NCBI RefSeq assembly: GCF_003025595.1
Contig: NZ_PYMI01000004.1
Span: 1-64,000, forward strand
Direction of reading: 5' to 3'
Length of the DNA: 64,000 nucleotides
DNA from: Photobacterium ganghwense
GTDB lineage: Bacteria > Pseudomonadota > Gammaproteobacteria > Enterobacterales > Vibrionaceae
Shown here: in pieces, positions 44,391 to 54,601 of the stretch
How positions within the stretch are numbered: position 1 is the stretch's first letter
Layout: each line of letters begins with the position of its first letter
The notes under the pieces: model-generated
Databases searched by the model: none
The model's input: only the letters and a program-made list of their open reading frames with translations
What the model was told of the DNA's origin: nothing
Position numbers and translations under genes: made by a program

Positions 44391-44424
44391 AAAACAAGCC
44401 GATTATGTAATCGGCTTGTTTTTT
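44391..44424 (+). terminator. Terminator after the diguanylate cyclase gene
   Basis: AAACAAGCCGATTA and TAATCGGCTTGTTT pair with almost no loop and continue into a T-run. It is a strong intrinsic terminator six bases after the stop. Confidence 0.93.
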
Positions 44425-44449
44425 GTCTTTTTTCGCTGACCATCAACGT

Positions 44450-44480
44450 TTTTCACATAATTGTCATATTTTCGTAATAG
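44450..44480 (+). promoter_or_regulatory. Pho-box-like repeats upstream of pstS
   Basis: TTCACATAATT, GTCATATTTTC and GTAATAG follow each other at 11-bp steps, the spacing at which PhoB binds direct repeats of TGTCA-type sequence. A possible -10 CATATTCT lies at about 44491. Phosphate starvation control of the following PstS-like gene is therefore likely. Confidence 0.5.
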
Positions 44481-44523
44481 CATTGGCGGCCATATTCTTC
44501 TGGTGTAAATGTGGAGATCAGAA

Positions 44524-45357
44524 ATGTTAACCAGAACTACCCTTTGTGCGCTCTTCGCCGCCTTAGCATTTGGCGCACAAGCCAAAGAGACTATCACCGT
44601 TACCGGCTCAACCTCTGTCAGTCATGTCATTGAAGTGCTGGCTGAAACGTATTCTTCTGAGCATACAGATACCTTGATTGCTGTTCAGGGCATCGGCTCG
44701 TCAGCCGGTATCAACGCAGTAAAGAAAAATGCGGCAGATCTGGGGATGAGTTCGCGTTACCTGCAAACAGAAGAAATCAATCCGGATATTGAAACCGTCA
44801 CTATTGCCCATGACGGCATTGCGCTGGTAGTGAATAAAGACAATCCGGTGAACAATCTGACCAAAACGCAAATCGAAAAAATTTATCACGGTGAAATTAC
44901 CAATTGGAAAGATGTGGGTGGTCCCGACCTGAAAATGGCGGTTGTCAGCCGTGAAAATGCCTCGGGTTCTCGTTTTTCCTTTGAAGATTTTATGGGGCTG
45001 ACTCAGGAGATCGGTGGTCAAACCGTGTCTGATATCAATCCTCAGGTGCTGGTGGTTAACACCAACGGTACCGTGAAAAGCCTCGTATCACGAAACAAAC
45101 ATGCCATTGGTTATGTTTCACTGGGCTCTGTTGACGACTCAGTGAAAGCACTTTCATTTGAAGGTGTACCACCAACACTCGCTAATCTGGAAAACGGACA
45201 ATATAAAATCTCTCGCCCGTTTCTTATGCTGTACAAACCAGCAAAAGTGAAAAAGTCAGCTAAGGCGTTTGTTGATTACCTGGTTTCAGCACCGGGACAA
45301 ACAATTCTTGAACAACGTGGTTACGTGCCGGTTACTCACACGTCAGCTGTGAACTGA
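44524..45357 (+). CDS. pstS: PstS-like phosphate-binding periplasmic protein (orphan)
   Basis: The 277-residue protein has a signal peptide (LTRTTLCALFAALAFGAQA) and the PBP-like fold of phosphate-binding proteins: ITVTGSTSVSHVIEVLAE at the start (phosphate loop GSTSVS), GIGSSAGINAVKKN in the middle and SRENASGSRFSFEDF with the Arg-containing loop. It binds phosphate and would feed an ABC importer, but no pstCAB genes follow, so it is an orphan copy or works in surface attachment or sensing. It starts at ATG 44524 with GGAGA upstream. A terminator lies 75 bp downstream. Confidence 0.88.
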   Translation: MLTRTTLCALFAALAFGAQAKETITVTGSTSVSHVIEVLAETYSSEHTDTLIAVQGIGSSAGINAVKKNAADLGMSSRYLQTEEINPDIETVTIAHDGIALVVNKDNPVNNLTKTQIEKIYHGEITNWKDVGGPDLKMAVVSRENASGSRFSFEDFMGLTQEIGGQTVSDINPQVLVVNTNGTVKSLVSRNKHAIGYVSLGSVDDSVKALSFEGVPPTLANLENGQYKISRPFLMLYKPAKVKKSAKAFVDYLVSAPGQTILEQRGYVPVTHTSAVN

Positions 45358-45430
45358 TTTCCTTGCCGTATTGGTTCTCATACCAAACGCAGTCACTGTA
45401 TAGTCACTGAAAAAACGGCACAGAGACAAT

Positions 45431-45460
45431 AAAGGCACTCAACAGAGTGCCTTCTTTTTT
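45431..45460 (+). terminator. Terminator of the pstS-like gene
   Basis: AAGGCACTC-aaca-GAGTGCCTT is followed by CTTTTTT. It also sits 15 bp from the sseA stop on the other strand and may serve both. Confidence 0.92.
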
Positions 45461-45474
45461 GATGAAGAAGCGCT

Positions 45475-46326
45475 TCAGACCTCAACAGGATACTTATTGT
45501 TACTCCCCCATTCGCTCCAGGAGCCGTCATAGACTGTCAGCTTTTTCCGGCCACTCAACTCCGCTCCAAGCGCCAAAATACATGCTGTCACCCCTGAGCC
45601 ACAGCTGAAAATCAGATGCTGCTCTGGCTCACAAAGCACATCAAACCGCTTCATTAATTGCTCTTTTGGCAAAAACTGCCCATTTTCAAGGAGCTGCGAA
45701 AACGGAAGACTTTTAGCATTTGGCATGTGGCCACTTCTGATCCCTGCCCGTGGTTCAGGCTGTAGCGCATAAAAACGGGCTGCGGGTCTGGCATCGAAAA
45801 CCTGTGTGCTGGTATCACTCAAACGGGCATGCAAACTGTCGGCATCAATCACCCATTGAGGCTGAAATACAGCCAGGTATTCAGCGGGTTCAGCATACTC
45901 CGGTGGACAAGTCTGCAACGCATACCCAGCCTGTTCCCAGACCGGTAAACCACCGTCAAGCACCGCCACTGACTGATGCCCCATAGCGCGGAACATCCAC
46001 CACACTCTTGGCGAGGAAAAAATGCCGTGAGTATCGTAAACAACCACAATGCTGTCTGGCGTAATACCCAGTTTACCGACCTCTTCAGCAAATAATGCAG
46101 GTGAAGGCAACATATGCGGTAAGTGAGAATCCGGATCAGCAATTTGTTTATCAAAATCAAAAAAACGTGCCCCCGGAATCCGTTTCTGCTGCCATTCAGC
46201 CATCGCATTTCGCTCTGTACCCGGCAGAAACCAGCTGGCGTCCAACACTACAACATCGGGGTGGTCCAAATGTTCTGCCAGCCATGATACGGGGACGACA
46301 GGAGAAGTCAAAAGAGGTGCTGACAT
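45475..46326 (-). CDS. sseA: 3-mercaptopyruvate sulfurtransferase
   Basis: The 283-residue enzyme has two rhodanese domains. The active-site loop in the second domain is CGSGVTACILALG, the CG(S/T)GVTA pattern of mercaptopyruvate sulfurtransferase rather than the CRKGVTA of thiosulfate sulfurtransferase. The N-terminal half has VVLDASWFLPGTERNA and ARFFDFDKQIAD, also typical of SseA. It moves sulfur from 3-mercaptopyruvate to thiols or cyanide in the cytoplasm. It is a single gene that converges with pstS. Confidence 0.93.
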   Translation of the reverse strand: MSAPLLTSPVVPVSWLAEHLDHPDVVVLDASWFLPGTERNAMAEWQQKRIPGARFFDFDKQIADPDSHLPHMLPSPALFAEEVGKLGITPDSIVVVYDTHGIFSSPRVWWMFRAMGHQSVAVLDGGLPVWEQAGYALQTCPPEYAEPAEYLAVFQPQWVIDADSLHARLSDTSTQVFDARPAARFYALQPEPRAGIRSGHMPNAKSLPFSQLLENGQFLPKEQLMKRFDVLCEPEQHLIFSCGSGVTACILALGAELSGRKKLTVYDGSWSEWGSNNKYPVEV

Positions 46327-46514
46327 GTCATTTTCCTTATGATAATCAATGAGAGGCGATTGCTCAGATGAGTAATAAATCTTAATCGATAATTACTTGA
46401 AATGAATAGCAGCTTTCAGTTTCACTTCACTGCTGCTTTTTAAGTGTTGTATCAGAGGATCAGAAAAGACACAAATCTAGCCCGTATAATCCGTACTTGC
46501 ATTGTCTGGATGAC

Positions 46515-46565
46515 GGACTCTTATCCTCTACAGACTGTTACCCACTATAGACTGTTATCCACTGT
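46515..46565. repeat. 17-nt degenerate tandem repeat, three units
   Basis: GGACTCTTATCCTCTAC (46515-46531), AGACTGTTACCCACTAT (46532-46548) and AGACTGTTATCCACTGT (46549-46565) are consecutive 17-nt units. The array lies in the 423-bp gap between sseA and the protease terminator. The rest of the gap shows no gene. Confidence 0.8.
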
Positions 46566-46590
46566 TAATGAGTCTGCAATCACGCATAAA

Positions 46591-46618
46591 AAAGCCCCCG
46601 AAACCAAGACCTCGGGGG
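46591..46618 (-). terminator. Terminator of the serine protease gene
   Basis: GCCCCCGA and TCGGGGGC form a stem with a 10-nt loop, followed on the minus strand by TTTTTTATGCG. It lies 130 bp downstream of the protease stop codon. Confidence 0.88.
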
Positions 46619-46749
46619 CAGATTATTATCATTGGCACAATAGCTATGAATACCGCGCTATTGTAGACCGTTATGGTTAAGGACTATCACAAAGGCAGTG
46701 ATAAACCCGTTTACGTATAACAATATTACTTCAGTGATAAGCGCAGAAG

Positions 46750-47859
46750 TTAGCGACGCTGACGACGTAAAAAGCCCAGCAGACCTAAACCAGCCAACAC
46801 TGAAAGTGGCATGCTGCCACCACTTGAACCCGAACTTTTCGGTGTCAGTTTTGATTGCCCTTCACTGATTTTTTCAAATGGGTTCACGGCAAATTCAGGT
46901 GTCGGCTCCAGATCAAAATCAACGCCGGTCACGACTTCAATATCCGCATAATATGAGGCCAACTCAGTGTACAAGCCATTCAATTGGGCATCAGGATGAC
47001 CAGAGTTTTTCAAATCGCAATAGGCTCCATTACTGGTGACACCGATAACACGCAACCCGAAATCACTGTCACCGGCACGTTCTGGGTTTTGCCAGATCAA
47101 CGGGCCACCGGAGTCACCGGCACAGACATCTTTTTTCACCGCAGGATCATTGCTGTCGGCACAGACAAAGTGTGAGTCCGAGCTAAACGGATAAGAGGTA
47201 TCACACTGTTCAGCCGGAATTCCGCCTAAAGTCACAACCATCAGCTCATCAGGCTGGTTGTAATCGGGTTCTGTCCGTCCCCAACCAGAGGCAATCAAGT
47301 TCGCTTCAGACCAACCGGTCGCATTCCAGGTGTTAGCAAATTGCGCATTTGCAACGGCCTGCTCGGCAGGCGTCGCGATTTTTATCGGCTTGGCGACGGA
47401 TGCCATTGAACGATCAACCTGTAATACCGCCACGTCGTGATCGTAATTAATACTTGGGTCATAAGAAGGATGAACCCAACCACCAATCACAGTGAACTTA
47501 TATTTTGAATCAATCTGATCAGCAGCACCTACAGAATTGGGAAGTTGTTCAGTACCAGCAACCACTGTTGTACTCATCATAGGATCAATACAGTGAGCTG
47601 CAGTCACTAATAAGCGATCACTGATCACCACTGCACCACAGCCTGATAATACCTGCGATGAGCTACCATCCTCAGAATATAAAGGCACCGTAATCATTGC
47701 GGCCTGCCAAGGAAGCAATAATCCTTCAGCCAGTTGGCTGGCAGGTTGACCATTCAAAATTTTAGCTTCTACAGACGCGGTATCAGCTTGGGCTTGAAAA
47801 GAGACTGCTGAGGCAACAGCAAGCACAATAGGTAGAAGTGTTGTTTTTATATTATCCAT
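46750..47859 (-). CDS. Secreted trypsin-like serine protease with GlyGly-CTERM anchor
   Basis: The 369-residue protein has a signal peptide (DNIKTTLLPIVLAVASAVSF, ending near AQA), an S1 trypsin domain and a C-terminal GlyGly-CTERM sequence (SGGSMPLSVLAGLGLLGFLR then RQRR). The catalytic residues are His in LLVTAAHC, Asp in DHDVAVLQ and Ser in CAGDSGGPLIW. In Vibrio the GlyGly-CTERM tail is cut by rhombosortase and the protein is secreted by the type II system, as with VesB. The propeptide is short, with the mature start expected near KILNGQPAS. It is a single gene with its own terminator. Substrate specificity is probably trypsin-like but is not tested. Confidence 0.92.
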   Translation of the reverse strand: MDNIKTTLLPIVLAVASAVSFQAQADTASVEAKILNGQPASQLAEGLLLPWQAAMITVPLYSEDGSSSQVLSGCGAVVISDRLLVTAAHCIDPMMSTTVVAGTEQLPNSVGAADQIDSKYKFTVIGGWVHPSYDPSINYDHDVAVLQVDRSMASVAKPIKIATPAEQAVANAQFANTWNATGWSEANLIASGWGRTEPDYNQPDELMVVTLGGIPAEQCDTSYPFSSDSHFVCADSNDPAVKKDVCAGDSGGPLIWQNPERAGDSDFGLRVIGVTSNGAYCDLKNSGHPDAQLNGLYTELASYYADIEVVTGVDFDLEPTPEFAVNPFEKISEGQSKLTPKSSGSSGGSMPLSVLAGLGLLGFLRRQRR

Positions 47860-48076
47860 AATGGGTCATCTTCTTTAACAGTATTTAATTTCTGCGGTAA
47901 ATAACTGGCAAAAGATATTACCAAGTAAATTACTGCTTTATTGTGAAGCCCGCATGATATTTCCGACAAAGATCAACCCGCTGATTATTAATAAAAATAT
48001 GATTTACAACACTAATAGATACCGCTCAACGCTATTCCGTTTATCATCCATCCCAGATAACATTTCCCCCTTAAAC

Positions 48077-48109
48077 AAAAGGCCAATCAGGTATTCTGAT
48101 TGGCCTTTT
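48077..48109. terminator. Terminator of the RND operon
   Basis: AAAAGGCCAATCAG and CTGATTGGCCTTTT form a 14-bp stem with a 5-nt loop. On the minus strand it ends the RND pump transcript about 140 bp past its stop. The 47860-48248 gap otherwise holds only the protease promoter. Confidence 0.9.
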
Positions 48110-48248
48110 CAGTATATTTCACAAGATAAATATCAGGGACTTGTCAGGCTATAATTCATAGCTCAGGATTTATCGCCTCCGTATTCGGCGTGTATCTCAA
48201 ACCTTACCTGACCCTTTTCGTCTCAAGCTTTTTTCACCGATTGTTTAA

Positions 48249-51200
48249 TCACTCATCCTCCAGCGGAGCAATGCGCGTTGACCCACCGTGGAATTTTTCA
48301 CGGCGACGCTGAACCAGCGCGAAGAAACCCGGGATCAGGAACGTACCCGCCAGCAGCACACACAGCAACCCGCCAGTCAATGAGATCCCCAGTGAGTTCT
48401 GACTGATATGTCCGGCTCCGGAAGCAAAAATCAGCGGTAAAATCCCCAGAATAAATGACCAGGAAGTCATGTTTACCGCACGGAAACGCAATTTACCGCC
48501 GCGAACCGATGCTTGCTCAATATCCAGTTCTTTCTCTTCCCGCTCAATCTTGGCAAATTCTACGATCAAGATGGCGTTTTTCGCCGCCAGAGCGATCAGC
48601 AGTACCAGACCAATTTGAGCATACAGATTGAGCGGTGTGCCGGTTAATGCCAACGCCAGGAAAGAGCCTAACGTTGCCACAGGCACAACCAGAATAATTG
48701 CCAGCGGAATACTCCAGCTTTCATACTGCGCGACCATAAACAGGTAAATAAATATCAGTGCCAGAGCAAACGCGTAAATCGCCTGATTACCAGCCTGTAC
48801 TTCCTGATAGGCCATCCCCGTCCACTCATACTGATAGCCCTGAGGCAGTACCTCAGCCGCTACCCGTTCCATTGCCGCAATCGCATCGCCGCTTGAGTAA
48901 CCCGGTGCCGGACTACCCTGAATGACCGCTGCGCGGTACATGTTATAACGCCATGCCACATCAGGCTCAAATACCTGTTCAACCGACGTAAGGGTACTGA
49001 GTGGAATCATCTCGCCGGATGATGAACGGACATGAAAACGTTCCAAAGTATCCAGACTGTCACGGTAATCGCTGTCAGCCTGTACCGTTACCCGGAAATT
49101 CTTTCCGTACAGGGTAAAATCGTTCACATACATTGAACCAAGGTTACCTTGTAACGTCTGGAAAATATCCGTCAATGGGATGCCCAGCTGTTTAGCTTTC
49201 ACCCGGTCTATGTCAATGTAGAAATGCGGTACATTGGCCCGGAACGTACTGAAGGTGTACTGAATTTCAGGTTGTGCATTGGCCTGCTGAATCAGCTCTC
49301 CCATTACTTTTGCCAGATCAGTACGACTGCGACCCAATGTGTCTTCCAGGACAAACTCGAATCCCGATGCAGCGCCCATTCCCGGCACCGCTGGCGCTCC
49401 CATAGCAAACACCACCGCTTCAGGAACATCTGATACTGCGCGGCCGTTGATCCGGTTTGAAATCGCAAATGATGAGTGATCACCGCTCATTGCCAAGCGC
49501 TCTTCCCAGCTTTTCAGTTTAATAAACAGTGAAGCGCCATTTGATGCGGCAGCACCGGTGAGGAACGCATAGCCATTGGCCACGGTGATCCCTTCAATAC
49601 CCGGTTCCTGATCCAAAATAGCCTGAAGCTTTTCGGTCACCTCTTCGGTACGCGATAGCGAAGCGGCATCCGGCAGCTGTACGTTGACCAGCAGAATGCC
49701 TTTATCTTCCGTTGGTACAAACGCTGTTGAGGTGGTGTTGGACAAGTAAGTCACTGCGCCAACCGCCAACACAAAGAACGCCACCAATACCGCCGTTTTC
49801 CTGACAAGGAATCCGGCAATAACACCGTATTTATGTGTGATACGATCCAGCCCACGGTTAAACACCGTAAACCAGCGAGCGTTATTTTCTCCCCCTTGCT
49901 TAAGGACCAGCGCACACAAAGCCGGTGACAGAGTCAGGGCATTGATGGAGGAAATAACAACCGAAATACAGATTGTCAGCGCAAACTGGCGATACATGAT
50001 ACCGGTGATCCCCGGTAACATTGCGACCGGCAGGAACACGGCTAACAACACCAACGTGGACGTAATGATCGGCCCGGTCACTTCTTTCATCGCAATCAAC
50101 GTTGCTTTGCGGGGCGTCAGGCTTGGATCACGCTTCATATTGGTATCGACGTTCTCGATCACCAGAATGGCATCATCCACAACGATACCAATCGCCAGAA
50201 TCAGACCAAACAACGTGACAGTATTGATGGTAAAGCCTGTCGCCAGCATGATGGCAAAAGTACCAATAAGCGAAACCGGAATGGCCACGACAGGAATCAG
50301 CGTTGAACGCATGCTCCCCAGAAACAGGTAGGTAACCGCAATAACCAGCAGAATCGCTTCAATCAGGGTTTTGACAACCCCTTTGATCGATTCAGATACA
50401 AACAAAGTGGTATCGTAGCTGGTCTCATAATCCATTCCTTCCGGAAAATCTGCGCTCATCCGATCCAACAGTTCCATCACCGCTTTGCCACTGTCCAGTG
50501 CGTTGGCATCGGATTGCAGATTCAGCGCAACAATAGACGCCGGTTGATTACGGAATTTACCATTGCCGTCGTAGAACTTCTTACCCAGTTCAATACGTGC
50601 GATATCTTTGAGATACACCATTGAACCATCATTGTTGGCGCGCAGAACGACGTCCTCAAATTCAGCAACGCTTTCCAGTCGTCCTTTCGTCACCAGGTTG
50701 AACTGCACTTCCTGGGTATTGTTGTATGGCGGCGCGCCCACTTTACCGGCAGCAACCTGTACGTTCTGCTCGGCCAGCGCAGCATTCACATCCGCAGTCG
50801 TGATGCCCAGGTTGGCCATTTTTTCCGGATTCAGCCAGACCCGCATTGAGTATTCGCCACCACCGATGACGTTAACTTCACTGATACCTTTAACACGAGC
50901 CAGCTGATCTTTCACATTCAGGTTGATGTAGTTAATCAGGAACTGGTCATCGTATTTTCCATCAGGCGAATAAAAGTTCAGCACCATCAACAAATCCGGT
51001 GACCGTTTTTTTACGGTAACCCCGACCATTCGCACTTCAGCCGGAAGCTTGGATTCAATCTGAGAAACCCGGTTTTGCACGTTCACCTGCGCCATATCGG
51101 GATCGGTACCGATATCAAATGTCACGTTCAGGTTGTACGAGCCATCATTGGCACTTTTTGAGGACATGTAGATCATGTTCTCTACGCCGTTCACAGACGC

Positions 51201-51401
51201 TTCAATCGGGTCGGCAATCGCTTCTTCAACAACCTCTGCACTGGCACCAGAATAGTACGCCGTAACAGACACCGATGGCGGGCTGATTTTCGGGTATTCC
51301 GCCACTGGCAGATTCAGCAGTGAAATCAGGCCGGCCAGAGTCAGAATGATGGAGATGACCAACGCAAACTTAGGTCGTTGAATAAAAAATCGACTTAGCA
51401 T
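48249..51401 (-). CDS. RND multidrug efflux transporter, AcrB/HAE1-type
   Basis: The 1050-residue inner-membrane pump has twelve membrane segments and two large periplasmic loops, with the AcrB-type pattern: [20 protein letters not shown] at the start, the proton-relay Asp pair in the [19 protein letters not shown] segment (given as [15 protein letters not shown], near residue 405) and [14 protein letters not shown] near the C-terminus. It expels drugs, bile salts or dyes by proton-motive force through a tripartite complex. It follows the adaptor gene by two bases; no outer-membrane channel gene is near, so TolC is the likely partner. Vibrio has many such pumps and the exact paralogue cannot be named here. 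Confidence 0.95.
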   Translation of the reverse strand: MLSRFFIQRPKFALVISIILTLAGLISLLNLPVAEYPKISPPSVSVTAYYSGASAEVVEEAIADPIEASVNGVENMIYMSSKSANDGSYNLNVTFDIGTDPDMAQVNVQNRVSQIESKLPAEVRMVGVTVKKRSPDLLMVLNFYSPDGKYDDQFLINYINLNVKDQLARVKGISEVNVIGGGEYSMRVWLNPEKMANLGITTADVNAALAEQNVQVAAGKVGAPPYNNTQEVQFNLVTKGRLESVAEFEDVVLRANNDGSMVYLKDIARIELGKKFYDGNGKFRNQPASIVALNLQSDANALDSGKAVMELLDRMSADFPEGMDYETSYDTTLFVSESIKGVVKTLIEAILLVIAVTYLFLGSMRSTLIPVVAIPVSLIGTFAIMLATGFTINTVTLFGLILAIGIVVDDAILVIENVDTNMKRDPSLTPRKATLIAMKEVTGPIITSTLVLLAVFLPVAMLPGITGIMYRQFALTICISVVISSINALTLSPALCALVLKQGGENNARWFTVFNRGLDRITHKYGVIAGFLVRKTAVLVAFFVLAVGAVTYLSNTTSTAFVPTEDKGILLVNVQLPDAASLSRTEEVTEKLQAILDQEPGIEGITVANGYAFLTGAAASNGASLFIKLKSWEERLAMSGDHSSFAISNRINGRAVSDVPEAVVFAMGAPAVPGMGAASGFEFVLEDTLGRSRTDLAKVMGELIQQANAQPEIQYTFSTFRANVPHFYIDIDRVKAKQLGIPLTDIFQTLQGNLGSMYVNDFTLYGKNFRVTVQADSDYRDSLDTLERFHVRSSSGEMIPLSTLTSVEQVFEPDVAWRYNMYRAAVIQGSPAPGYSSGDAIAAMERVAAEVLPQGYQYEWTGMAYQEVQAGNQAIYAFALALIFIYLFMVAQYESWSIPLAIILVVPVATLGSFLALALTGTPLNLYAQIGLVLLIALAAKNAILIVEFAKIEREEKELDIEQASVRGGKLRFRAVNMTSWSFILGILPLIFASGAGHISQNSLGISLTGGLLCVLLAGTFLIPGFFALVQRRREKFHGGSTRIAPLEDE

Positions 51402-51403
51402 GA

Positions 51404-52525
51404 TTATTCCTGCGCCTCATCGTTTTCCAGTCGAACTGTCATGCCGTTTCTGACACGCTGCAAACCTTTAGTCAGAACCACATCACTGTCCGCAAGGCCG
51501 TCGGTAATGATCACACCATGTTCAGTTTGAGGTCCCAGCACAACATTCCGGCGTTCAGCGATATTCCCTTCTGCCAGTACCATGACGAAATCCCCTTCCA
51601 GATCGCTTTGCACCGCTCGGCGAGGGATGACCATGCGCTTAACCGGCTCTTTTTCACGCAAAAATACCTGAACATGCTGACCGGGTAACAATTCCTGATC
51701 CGGGTTGGCAAAATTGGCGCGCATTGCAATGGTGCCTGTTTTAAGGTCAATACGGTTTCCGATAAAGTCCACCACACCCAGTTCACTGTATGTTTCGCCA
51801 TTTGTCAGAGTCAGTACCACTTCCACATCGTTCTGTCCCCGACCCGCCCCATCAAGGCTGTCAATCCCCAACTCCAGACGCTGACGCTCACTGACATTAA
51901 ATGATGCCTGTATCGGATCCAGGCTGACCAACGTAGTTAAAATACCGGAGCCCGGTGAAACCAGATCGCCGATACTCACTTTGCTGTCACTGATTCGGCC
52001 GGTAAAAGGCGCAGAAATTCGGGTATAAGACAAGTCCACCTCCGCCGCTTTTACCTGTGCATTGGCCGCTTTCAATTGCGCTTCTGCATGCAGCTTTTCT
52101 GCCGTCAGACGATCATACTCCGCTTTGCTGATACTTCCTTTGGGCAACAAGTTCTCTGCTCGCTGCCAATCGAGATTTGCGCGTTTCAATGAGGCTTCCG
52201 CCTGAGCGATGGCTGCCTTGGCACTGGCCAGTTTAGCTTCATAGGCTGCCGGTTCAATTTCAAACAGTACCTGACCTTTGTGTACGATCTCCCCTTCTTT
52301 AAAAGAGCGTGACTTCAAATAGCCGGATACCTGCGCAGAGATGGCCACATCTTCAATGGCTTCCGTTCTGCCCACAAACTGTTTACCCTGTTGATAGTCA
52401 ATCACCGTCACCGGCTGCGCCACAACCAGTGGGCTAGCTGCTGGTGCTTGACCTGTAGATTGCTCACCACAACCAACAAGCAAGGCTGAGCTGATTAGTG
52501 TTGCAATCACTAATTTTTTATTCAT
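51404..52525 (-). CDS. RND periplasmic adaptor (membrane fusion protein)
   Basis: The 373-residue lipoprotein has a signal ending in LVGC, a beta-barrel and lipoyl domain ([20 protein letters not shown], then [14 protein letters not shown]) and an alpha-helical hairpin with LAKRA-type heptads between about residues 100 and 165. It links the RND pump to TolC. It is the first gene of the two-gene operon; no regulator gene is attached. The ATG at 52525 places the lipoprotein signal first. Confidence 0.93.
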   Translation of the reverse strand: MNKKLVIATLISSALLVGCGEQSTGQAPAASPLVVAQPVTVIDYQQGKQFVGRTEAIEDVAISAQVSGYLKSRSFKEGEIVHKGQVLFEIEPAAYEAKLASAKAAIAQAEASLKRANLDWQRAENLLPKGSISKAEYDRLTAEKLHAEAQLKAANAQVKAAEVDLSYTRISAPFTGRISDSKVSIGDLVSPGSGILTTLVSLDPIQASFNVSERQRLELGIDSLDGAGRGQNDVEVVLTLTNGETYSELGVVDFIGNRIDLKTGTIAMRANFANPDQELLPGQHVQVFLREKEPVKRMVIPRRAVQSDLEGDFVMVLAEGNIAERRNVVLGPQTEHGVIITDGLADSDVVLTKGLQRVRNGMTVRLENDEAQE

Positions 52526-52823
52526 ATTGCCGACCATATATAATTGATAAAATAAACATAAATCCAGAGAAGTGACCGAGGCTTTGCACTACTCAGGCGA
52601 AAATGCCCATATTCAGGGGAGAATAAAAATCGTGCGGAAACACTAACAATTGAGGGTTTAATAGAAGCTGAATGTCTTCAGCTCAGAGACAGGTTTAAAT
52701 TTTAATTTGTTTCCAAATGTTTCCGTAAGCCATATTTTCACCAATTTATACTGGCTAACAGAAAAAGCCTCCTTAATAATCAGCAAATTAATAACATCCA
52801 CCATTCAATGAGGAATCAACTTA

Positions 52824-53759
52824 ATGGACTACTTTCCCATTTTTCTCTCACTTAAAGGCAGAAAAATCAGTGTTATTGGTGGTGGCGAAGTGGCATGCCG
52901 GAAAGTCGACTTATTGCTCAAGGCTGACGCCGATATCACAGTGACGTCCCCCGAACTGCACCCGCATCTGGAACGACTGGAACAAGCTGGAAAAATTCAC
53001 TGGAATAATGACGTATACCAACCTTCAGTACTCGACCACGCCGATCAGGTTTGGGTAACCACCAACAACCGTGCTCTCAACCAATCCATTTATTCCGATG
53101 CGGAAGCCCGGGGGATCTGGGCCAATGTGGTTGATGACCGCCAGTACTGCCATTTTATTACCCCATCGATCATTGACCGAAGCCCGATCCAAGTTGCGGT
53201 ATCCAGCGGCGGTGCATCCCCGGTTCTGGTTCGGTTTTTGAGGGAAAAGCTGGAAACACAACTGCCACAGAATCTCAGTCTATTGGCTGACTATGCGGGT
53301 AAACAGCGTGACAGAATCAAGGAACACTTCAAGACGGTAGATGAACGGCGGAAATTCTGGGAGAGCTTTTTTCGTCACCCCCAAGTTGAGCTGGCCAACT
53401 GTGAACATGAACTCGACGAGGTATTTACAACCCTGCTATGTGCAACCGCCCCTTCTGGCGGCGCTTTGTATCTTATTGAAACCGGCGACGATCCCGAACT
53501 CCTGACTCTCAAGGCCCTACGTCTGATGCAGCAATCGGAATTTGTCCTATTTCCCGGAGAAGCAGAAGATATCTTTGTTGATTTATGTCGCCGTGATGCC
53601 GACCGCGCCCCTTATGACGAACAAAGCCTGTTTAATCAAGTTGAAAAACATCTCAGCGACGGGTTCAGGGTTTGTGTTCTGGCAAATAAGGTGGACGCTG
53701 AAAAAGTATTCAGGCCGCTTAAGACACTCACTGTCGCACAGCATATTCCTTGCCTCTGA
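52824..53759 (+). CDS. Siroheme synthase-like protein with degenerate active sites
   Basis: The 311-residue protein aligns with the N-terminal half of CysG (precorrin-2 dehydrogenase/ferrochelatase): GGGEVACRKVDLLL, NVVDDRQYCHFITPSIIDRSP (shortened: FITPSIIDRSP), AVSSGGASPVLVRFLREKLE and ERRKFWESFF. In CysG and Met8p relatives a conserved Asp lies in ATDDDTVN or ATNDRELN; here the same place reads TTNNRALN (residues 79-86), with Asn at 82. After residue 210 comes a shortened remnant of the uroporphyrinogen methyltransferase domain (LLTLKALRLMQQSEF, CRRDADRAPY) without its GAGPGD and GGDPF loops. Methylation is therefore unlikely and dehydrogenation is doubtful. Similar short proteins occur in Vibrio. 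It may have a regulatory role. Confidence 0.8.
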   Translation: MDYFPIFLSLKGRKISVIGGGEVACRKVDLLLKADADITVTSPELHPHLERLEQAGKIHWNNDVYQPSVLDHADQVWVTTNNRALNQSIYSDAEARGIWANVVDDRQYCHFITPSIIDRSPIQVAVSSGGASPVLVRFLREKLETQLPQNLSLLADYAGKQRDRIKEHFKTVDERRKFWESFFRHPQVELANCEHELDEVFTTLLCATAPSGGALYLIETGDDPELLTLKALRLMQQSEFVLFPGEAEDIFVDLCRRDADRAPYDEQSLFNQVEKHLSDGFRVCVLANKVDAEKVFRPLKTLTVAQHIPCL

Positions 53760-53804
53760 CATTCCGGCAAACACTTATCCTGATAGTGATTATCCTGAAA
53801 TAAA

Positions 53805-53830
53805 AATGCCGCCCATTTCGGGGCGGCATT
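53805..53830. terminator. Terminator between siroheme-synthase-like and DUF1097 genes
   Basis: AATGCCGCCC and GGGCGGCATT form a 10-bp stem with a 6-nt loop, with TTTTTATTT following on the minus strand. It serves the DUF1097 gene and probably the converging gene as well. Confidence 0.88.
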
Positions 53831-53887
53831 ATTAAATCGTTTTAACTCTATTTCTTTATTTCTATATTTTTTATTTCTTTGTGAGAG

Positions 53888-54370
53888 TCAGTTTTGCTCT
53901 GCCGTAGCCAGGTTCGTTTTGGGTGCCAACCGCTGCTGCAACCATAGACCAGAGGTTTTCATGGTATAGCCGAATACGGCCCCCAAGATCAGTGAAGGTA
54001 CTACCAGCTTCCAGTCACCAGAGGCGGCAAATGTGGCGCAAGAACCAATAAACGTCCCCGGAATAAAGCTCAACCACGATTTCTTTGCCTGCACACACAT
54101 CAAAAACGCGACAACAGCAGTGACAACGTAACCAATAATTTCAAGGCTTGCCAGCTGTGACAGATAGATGATCATCATAGCCCAGAATACGCCGCTCATA
54201 TTGGTAGCAATGCTCAGGCCAAGCCCTTTGATTCCGTCTTTAGGGGACGCGAAATACGTTGTGCAGCCCAAAAAGCCCGCCCAGCTCAGAAGCCCTAAAG
54301 AAACAGCAACCCAGCCCCACACACCAGATAAGATTCCGGTTGTAATTGCAATCGCCACTAGTACAGACAT
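53888..54370 (-). CDS. DUF1097 membrane protein (YcdZ-like)
   Basis: The 160-residue protein has five membrane segments, beginning SVLVAIAITTGILSGVWGWV, with the loop GCTTYFASPKDGIKG typical of DUF1097. E. coli YcdZ belongs to the same family. The function is unknown. The start at ATG 54370 has GAGAGTGGG upstream; an earlier ATG in the frame would give a poor N-terminus. It is divergent from nagZ. Confidence 0.85.
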   Translation of the reverse strand: MSVLVAIAITTGILSGVWGWVAVSLGLLSWAGFLGCTTYFASPKDGIKGLGLSIATNMSGVFWAMMIIYLSQLASLEIIGYVVTAVVAFLMCVQAKKSWLSFIPGTFIGSCATFAASGDWKLVVPSLILGAVFGYTMKTSGLWLQQRLAPKTNLATAEQN

Positions 54371-54479
54371 ATCCCACTCTCTCAATGTTTGCTAAGGGTG
54401 CAGTGTAATGAATTCACCCGCCCTCAACATCAATACAGATCACATTTTTACTTAATTGTTATCATTAGTTTTCATTTAA

Positions 54480-54497
54480 AAGTGACCGGCATCACTT
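54480..54497. promoter_or_regulatory. CRP-like site between DUF1097 and nagZ genes
   Basis: AAGTGA-ccggca-TCACTT has the GTGA-N6-TCAC core of a CRP site (54482-54495), centred in the 231-bp divergent gap. The flanking T/A positions are less conserved than in a strong site, so this is a candidate only. Confidence 0.4.
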
Positions 54498-54601
54498 AAA
54501 GTTAATCAAAGCAGCCATCGCCTTTATCATCGCCACTATGTTTACCACGTTCCATTTAAGGCATAATGGGAACCATTAATGGCCTTACCTGAGGAGACCT
54601 T

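Noticed and set aside
51404-52823. Outer-membrane channel or TetR regulator gene for the RND operon
   Set aside because: The gap upstream of the adaptor gene holds no reading frame of that kind; the next gene is the siroheme-synthase-like gene on the other strand.
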